Shown here one piece after another: positions 60,208 to 64,000 of a DNA stretch of 64,000 bases. This stretch comes from Flavobacterium sp. HJ-32-4 (GTDB lineage Bacteria > Bacteroidota > Bacteroidia > Flavobacteriales > Flavobacteriaceae). The notes beneath the pieces are model-generated. The model ran no database searches. It was given only the letters and a program-made list of their open reading frames with translations, and was not told the DNA's origin. The translations under genes and the position numbers were made by a program. The DNA lies in the NCBI RefSeq assembly GCF_022532105.1, contig NZ_CP092832.1:3067001-3131000 (forward strand), given 5' to 3'. Positions within the stretch are counted from its first letter, which is position 1; the number at the start of each line of letters is the position of its first letter.

Positions 60208-60226
60208 TGCAGATTGTTTAGAGGAA

Positions 60227-60234
60227 CAAAGGTA
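60227..60234 (-). promoter_or_regulatory. promoter -7 element (TACCTTTG) of the small membrane protein gene
   Basis: TACCTTTG on the minus strand, 20 bases before the ATG. No -33 TTTG at the right distance, although ACAAAAC (60248-60254) lies 14 bases away. Confidence 0.5.
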
Positions 60235-60423
60235 TAAGACCCTATTCACAAAACCCTGATTTTCATCAGTTCCTCCTATTATTCGCACCCCAAGAAAAAT
60301 TTTAACATTTTCTCAGGTAGGGTTTTTTTATTGGCTGTTGTTTAACGTATTGAGTCAATACGTTAGGAGCTCCGGAGGATTTCGAAACTCTAAAACTTTC
60401 GTTAACAGCACGTTAATTGGCAG

Positions 60424-60453
60424 TTTCGATTATCTGACACGGTTCTAACTTTA
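60424..60453 (+). promoter_or_regulatory. possible promoter of the T9SS cargo gene
   Basis: TTTC (60424-60427), an 18-base spacer and TAACTTTA (60446-60453) match the consensus at all but two positions, 26 bases before the ATG. The 60240-60423 part of the gap contains AT-rich sequence without other features. Confidence 0.4.
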
Positions 60454-60478
60454 GGCTCTTAATTATTTTACTTTTCTT

Positions 60479-63085
60479 ATGAAAAAAATTACTTTTCTGC
60501 TGCTTACCCTCGGCATGTCGGCTCTTTCGTCGGCCCAATGCCTGAGTGGCGTCCCTTACCCGGACGAAACAGCGGTGCCAGATTGTAACGGTATTTCGCC
60601 AACCGACCTTTCGTTTGGTTACGGATATGCCGGCGAATACTCTCTGGTGACGCTTACCGAAGGTGAAACCTACACCTTCTCAAGTTCTATTGACACCGAT
60701 TACATCACCATCTCGAATGAAGATGGCAGTACGGCTGTCGTATTCGGCGTAGGTCCCCTGACCTGGACAGCCGATGCTTCGGGCGACTATCGCTTTTACA
60801 CCCATACCGACGATGCGTGCGGTGAGGAGGAAGAAATCCGCTCTCGCTACGTATTGTGCGGCACACCACCTCCACCTCCTGCGAACGATGATTGTGCCAA
60901 CGCAATTTCGATTCCTACGGGGGACTCGTATTCATACGAGCAAACAGACGGTGGCGGTAGCACCAACAACGACGGCTACCTGCTGACTTGTTCCGACAAT
61001 GGTCAAAATGATGGTACATGGTTTAGTTTCGAAGGAGACGGAAACGAGGTAACCATTACCGTTACGCCCGATCTGGATTTCGACCCACAACTTGCGGTTT
61101 TCAGTGGCTCATGTGGCACCTTCGAGTGTGTAGACACCATCGATGAAGGCTTCCCAGGTGACGAAGAAGAACTCGAATTCGTTACGGAAGCGGGCGTCAC
61201 CTATTATATAAACGTCGGTTATTTTGACGACGTCGAAGACCAGCCTGAAGGCAACTTCACCCTCAGCATGTCACGCCAGGCACCGGCAGCCCTTCCGGAA
61301 AACGATGCCTGCGCGGGCGCTATTGCCATTCCAACAGGCGAAACGTATACCTACGAGCAGACCGACGGAGACGGAGCGACCAACAACGCTGGTTTCATTA
61401 CCACATGTTCAAACGGCATGAACGACGGACTCTGGTTCTCGTTCGAAGGAGACGGTAGTGCGGTTGCCATCACGGTAACACCATCTGCCGGCAGCGATTT
61501 CGATTCACAGATCGGTGTTTACAGCGGTAGCTGCGACGCGGCCACATGTGTGGGAACGGTTGACGACACCTTCGAAGGCGAAGCCGAAACCATCAGCTTA
61601 TTGACGACAGAAGTAGGCGTCACGTATTACATCAACGTAGGCAACTACTCGGGCTTCACCGATAACGACGAAGGTCCGTTCACCATTGAAGTAACCCGTT
61701 CGGCAGCGGTTGGTGTTCCTGACAACGACGCGTGTGACGGTGCATACGTCATCCCCACCCAAATGGATGAATATTCGTATGAGCAAACGGATGGTGCCGG
61801 TGCGACCAATAACGACGGTTTCCTCGAAACATGTGATAACGGCCAAAACGACGGCCTTTGGTTTACCTTCACCGGAGACGGCAACCACGTAAATATCGTG
61901 GTAGATCCAGCCGCCGGATTTGACCCACAGGTTACCGTATTCAGCGGATCATGCGGTGCTTTCAACTGCGTAGATACCATCGATAACGGTGGCAGCGGTG
62001 ACGAAGAAACCCTATCGGTTCTCAATTCGGAAGTAGGAACCACCTATTTCATCAACGTAGCGAACTACAGCGGATTCACCGATAACCCGGAAGGCAACTT
62101 TACGATTTCCGTAACGCGTGAAACACCTCCTGCAGCCCTACCCGACTGCGCGGCTAACCCAACACCTGCCGATGGCGCTGTAGATGTACCAACCGGAGAC
62201 GTAACCTTTAGCTGGGACGCACCTACGACAGGAGGTCCGGTAGACGGCTACAAAATATACGGTGGTTTGACTCAGCCGCTGACAGAAGCGGATTTGATCG
62301 ACACCGTTACCGAAACATCTATTGACCTGACCATCACCGGATTCAGCACGACCTTCTACTGGAAAGTCGTTCCTACCAATACCCTGGGCGATGCAGAAGG
62401 CTGTGCCGAGTGGACATTCACCACAGTGGCACCGCCACCACCACCGGCAAATGACGCTTGTGCCGATGCTATCGCCATCACCACGTTGCCGTATTCAAAC
62501 TCGTCTGACGACAGCGGGGCCACCAACAACGATGGCTTCCTGACAGGTTGTGCACCAGGCCAGAACGACGGCACCTGGTATACAGTCGTGGGCGACGGCG
62601 GTGACATCACCATTGCAGCCACGTCTGATATCGACGGCGAACTAGGCGTATTCACAGGCGACTGTGGCGCTCTTACCTGCGTTGGAAGTGTTGACGAAGG
62701 TTTGGCAGGCGACACCGAAACCTTCATCATCGAAGGCTCACAAGAGGGAACTGTATACTACATCAACTTTGGTTACTATGCCAGCGGCACCGACGAAGCA
62801 GAAGGCCAACTTGATATTGAAGTATCTTCTTCACTTAGCGTAAACGACAACGACCTCAGCTCGCTGAAAGCGTATCCAAACCCTGTTACTTCCGTATTGA
62901 ACCTCGACTACATCCGTAATATCGAATCGGTAGCGGTAAGCAACCTCCTGGGGCAACAAGTACTGACACAATCAGTGAACAGTGCGAATGCGCGTATCGA
63001 CATGACGCCACTATCAGCCGGCACCTATCTCGTGAAAATCATCGCGGATGGTGTAGCACGTACGCTGAAAGTGGTCAAACAATAA
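60479..63085 (+). CDS. secreted T9SS cargo protein with four repeats and sorting domain
   Basis: 868 residues. Signal peptide (FLLLTLGMSALSSAQ). After a 120-residue opening region come repeated units of about 125-130 residues (from about 137, 277 and 412, and again near 660) sharing NDACAGAI, SYEQTDG.GATNN.GF, C..GQNDG.WF.F.GDG, PQ..VFSGSCG...CVDTID and YYINVGNYSGF.DN.EGNFT. A fibronectin-like segment (VPTGDVTFSWDAPTTGGPVDGYKIY, about 550-650) splits units three and four. The C-terminus (LKAYPNPVTSVLNLDY to TLKVVKQ) is a type A T9SS sorting domain. It is very acidic and probably a cell-surface protein or secreted adhesin. Alone in its transcript, with a terminator following. Confidence 0.93.
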   Translation: MKKITFLLLTLGMSALSSAQCLSGVPYPDETAVPDCNGISPTDLSFGYGYAGEYSLVTLTEGETYTFSSSIDTDYITISNEDGSTAVVFGVGPLTWTADASGDYRFYTHTDDACGEEEEIRSRYVLCGTPPPPPANDDCANAISIPTGDSYSYEQTDGGGSTNNDGYLLTCSDNGQNDGTWFSFEGDGNEVTITVTPDLDFDPQLAVFSGSCGTFECVDTIDEGFPGDEEELEFVTEAGVTYYINVGYFDDVEDQPEGNFTLSMSRQAPAALPENDACAGAIAIPTGETYTYEQTDGDGATNNAGFITTCSNGMNDGLWFSFEGDGSAVAITVTPSAGSDFDSQIGVYSGSCDAATCVGTVDDTFEGEAETISLLTTEVGVTYYINVGNYSGFTDNDEGPFTIEVTRSAAVGVPDNDACDGAYVIPTQMDEYSYEQTDGAGATNNDGFLETCDNGQNDGLWFTFTGDGNHVNIVVDPAAGFDPQVTVFSGSCGAFNCVDTIDNGGSGDEETLSVLNSEVGTTYFINVANYSGFTDNPEGNFTISVTRETPPAALPDCAANPTPADGAVDVPTGDVTFSWDAPTTGGPVDGYKIYGGLTQPLTEADLIDTVTETSIDLTITGFSTTFYWKVVPTNTLGDAEGCAEWTFTTVAPPPPPANDACADAIAITTLPYSNSSDDSGATNNDGFLTGCAPGQNDGTWYTVVGDGGDITIAATSDIDGELGVFTGDCGALTCVGSVDEGLAGDTETFIIEGSQEGTVYYINFGYYASGTDEAEGQLDIEVSSSLSVNDNDLSSLKAYPNPVTSVLNLDYIRNIESVAVSNLLGQQVLTQSVNSANARIDMTPLSAGTYLVKIIADGVARTLKVVKQ

Positions 63086-63125
63086 GCTACTAAGAGACTA
63101 TACATAGGATTTTTTGTTTGAGAAG

Positions 63126-63156
63126 ACTGCGGACTCCGGTTCGCAGTTTTTTTTTG
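63126..63156 (+). terminator. intrinsic terminator after the T9SS cargo gene
   Basis: ACTGCG (63126-63131) pairs with CGCAGT (63142-63147), extended by G-T and A-T pairs, then a run of T to 63156. Confidence 0.85.
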
Positions 63157-63217
63157 TTGTCAGGCGATGCAAGCAGAAGCCCCGCTGTCGTATTTTTGGA
63201 GTAAATGATGCGGTAGT

Positions 63218-63580
63218 ATGGAAAAGCAACCTATTTCACTGCAGGTAACAAAATCGTATAGCGCCCAATACCTCGACCCGATTATACTGCAACCGGGCGA
63301 TCTTGTGCGGTTGGGTGAAGAAGAAACCGATCCGAACTGGAAAGGGTGGATTTGGGCGGAAACCGACACCCACAAAGGCTGGATTCCGATGCAGATACTG
63401 GATATGGATCCCGATCAGACGACAGGGCGCGTACTACAACCCTATTCAGCCAAAGAATTGGATGTGTTGGAAGGAGCGTACATAGAACCGCTGCACACAC
63501 TAAACGGCTGGACCTGGGCGAAACACCTTGCAACCGGCGAGGAAGGGTGGATTCCGAACGAAATCCTGCCCGTGCGTTAG
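63218..63580 (+). CDS. SH3-like domain protein
   Basis: 120 residues. Two SH3-like motifs are visible: YSAQYLDPIILQPGDLVRLGEEE with GWIWAETDTHKGWIPMQIL, and YSAKELDVLEGAYIEPL with GWTWAKHLATGEEGWIPNEIL. It resembles bacterial variant SH3 proteins that bind peptides or cell-wall material; here there is no signal peptide, so it is cytoplasmic. Its start is 132 bases after the previous stop, past the terminator. Confidence 0.8.
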   Translation: MEKQPISLQVTKSYSAQYLDPIILQPGDLVRLGEEETDPNWKGWIWAETDTHKGWIPMQILDMDPDQTTGRVLQPYSAKELDVLEGAYIEPLHTLNGWTWAKHLATGEEGWIPNEILPVR

Positions 63581-63629
63581 CGTCCTATCAGGAGGCGAAA
63601 GAAACAAGGGAAGTGCTTTCTGTCTTTTT

Positions 63630-64000
63630 TTACGCCCTTTTTTTCTGGAACGCATCGCGGGGTGTTCCATCCGATACATAGATGGTGCCGCAATACCGGA
63701 AGCCTTCCTTTTGGAGAAAGCGGTGCATCGGCACATTATCGCGATGGGTATCGACCCGAAGGTTTCCAATACGTGAAAAAGCGAACGAAAAGGCCGCCTG
63801 CGCCACACCCCTTACCAAACGCGCCGACGCCAGGCGATGGATGACACCATAGGGTGCATCGTCGAGCCACGCGCCCTCGATAACACGGTAATTCAGATCA
63901 GGGTCTTCACCTGTCATCAAACAGAAGTAGCCCACCGATTTCCCTCCTTCTTCACACATAAAACCACAATCCGACTGGATGTCCTGAAGGATAATGTCTG
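63630..64000 (-). CDS. GNAT-family N-acetyltransferase, partial
   Basis: The frame stays open to the right edge, so the N-terminus lies outside the window. Visible: SDCGFMCEEGGKSVGYFCLM (beta strands 2-3), a YRVIEGAWL segment, LASARLVRGVAQAAFSFAF (the helix after the acetyl-CoA-binding strand), LRVDTHRDNVPMHRFLQKEGFRYCGTIYV (the C-terminal GNAT pattern ENxxAxxxYxKxGF). It acetylates an unknown small molecule or protein. The stop is about 50 bases from the convergent SH3-like gene. Confidence 0.87.
   Translation of the reverse strand, partial: DIILQDIQSDCGFMCEEGGKSVGYFCLMTGEDPDLNYRVIEGAWLDDAPYGVIHRLASARLVRGVAQAAFSFAFSRIGNLRVDTHRDNVPMHRFLQKEGFRYCGTIYVSDGTPRDAFQKKRA

Overview
The window looks like the chromosome of a Bacteroidota member, most likely Flavobacteriaceae (Flavobacterium-like, with a base composition near half G+C by eye). 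The evidence is: promoters of the TTTG / TAnnTTTG type with no clear Shine-Dalgarno sites; a type IX secretion (T9SS) C-terminal sorting domain on the large secreted protein at 60.5 kb; LytTR and '2TM' domain signalling genes; a DUF6607-type gene at the left edge; a TonB-dependent receptor with a carboxypeptidase-like plug extension; and intergenic low-complexity heptamer repeats. No phage, insertion sequence, CRISPR array or rRNA was seen. There is one tRNA, Arg(ACG).

Layout. 0-3.4 kb: a cut-off DUF6607 gene, a small detoxification-type cluster (VOC, YCII/DGPF, divergent HxlR regulator), a GIY-YIG gene inside a field of REP-like hairpin repeats, an 11-bp tandem repeat, and tRNA-Arg. 3.6-15.1 kb: a stress and signalling zone holding a small conserved protein, a BlaI/M56 pair with two operator dyads, DUF1003 and BON proteins, a PAS histidine kinase with a fused receiver-CRP regulator, a HepT/MntA toxin-antitoxin pair, an HD-domain protein, a DUF892 ferritin-like protein and a zinc alcohol dehydrogenase. 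15.3-21.4 kb: a FUSC-type membrane protein, HAD phosphatase, RuvX, a secreted protein, a methyltransferase and DapD. 21.5-26.3 kb: five glycosyltransferases, probably for lipopolysaccharide or another surface glycan. 26.4-29.4 kb: Sua5/YrdC, CCA-adding enzyme and heme A synthase. 29.4-32.2 kb: a LytTR regulator, two standalone 2TM proteins and a sensor kinase that itself ends in a 2TM domain. 32.2-41.9 kb: TonB receptor, tandem paralogous envelope proteins, lipoproteins, PepD and a DUF3810 protein. 41.9-45.3 kb: a long structured and repeated intergenic stretch, an ECF sigma factor operon, then a triplicated terminator between inverted repeats. 45.3-54.9 kb: acyltransferase, Nudix, DUF4268, a candidate small RNA, and a three-gene secreted operon (TPR + YwqK/MORN repeats, two DUF3857 transglutaminase-like proteins). 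55.2-59.8 kb: a complete cyanophycin module (isoaspartyl peptidase, cyanophycinase, divergent cyanophycin synthetase), where the synthetase reading frame is broken at an A6 tract. 60-64 kb: a T9SS cargo protein, an SH3-like protein and a cut-off GNAT acetyltransferase.

Functional reading. The cyanophycin module would let the cell store nitrogen and arginine/aspartate and recover them. The least explained material is intergenic: GIY-YIG-associated hairpin repeats, two inverted copies of a GC-rich structured element (39.0 and 42.4 kb), a palindromic element at 42.1 kb, tandem terminators at 44.8-45.1 kb, and a compact promoter-hairpin-terminator unit at 47.4 kb that looks like a small RNA gene. 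All functional calls are from reading the sequence and from family knowledge; no search was run.
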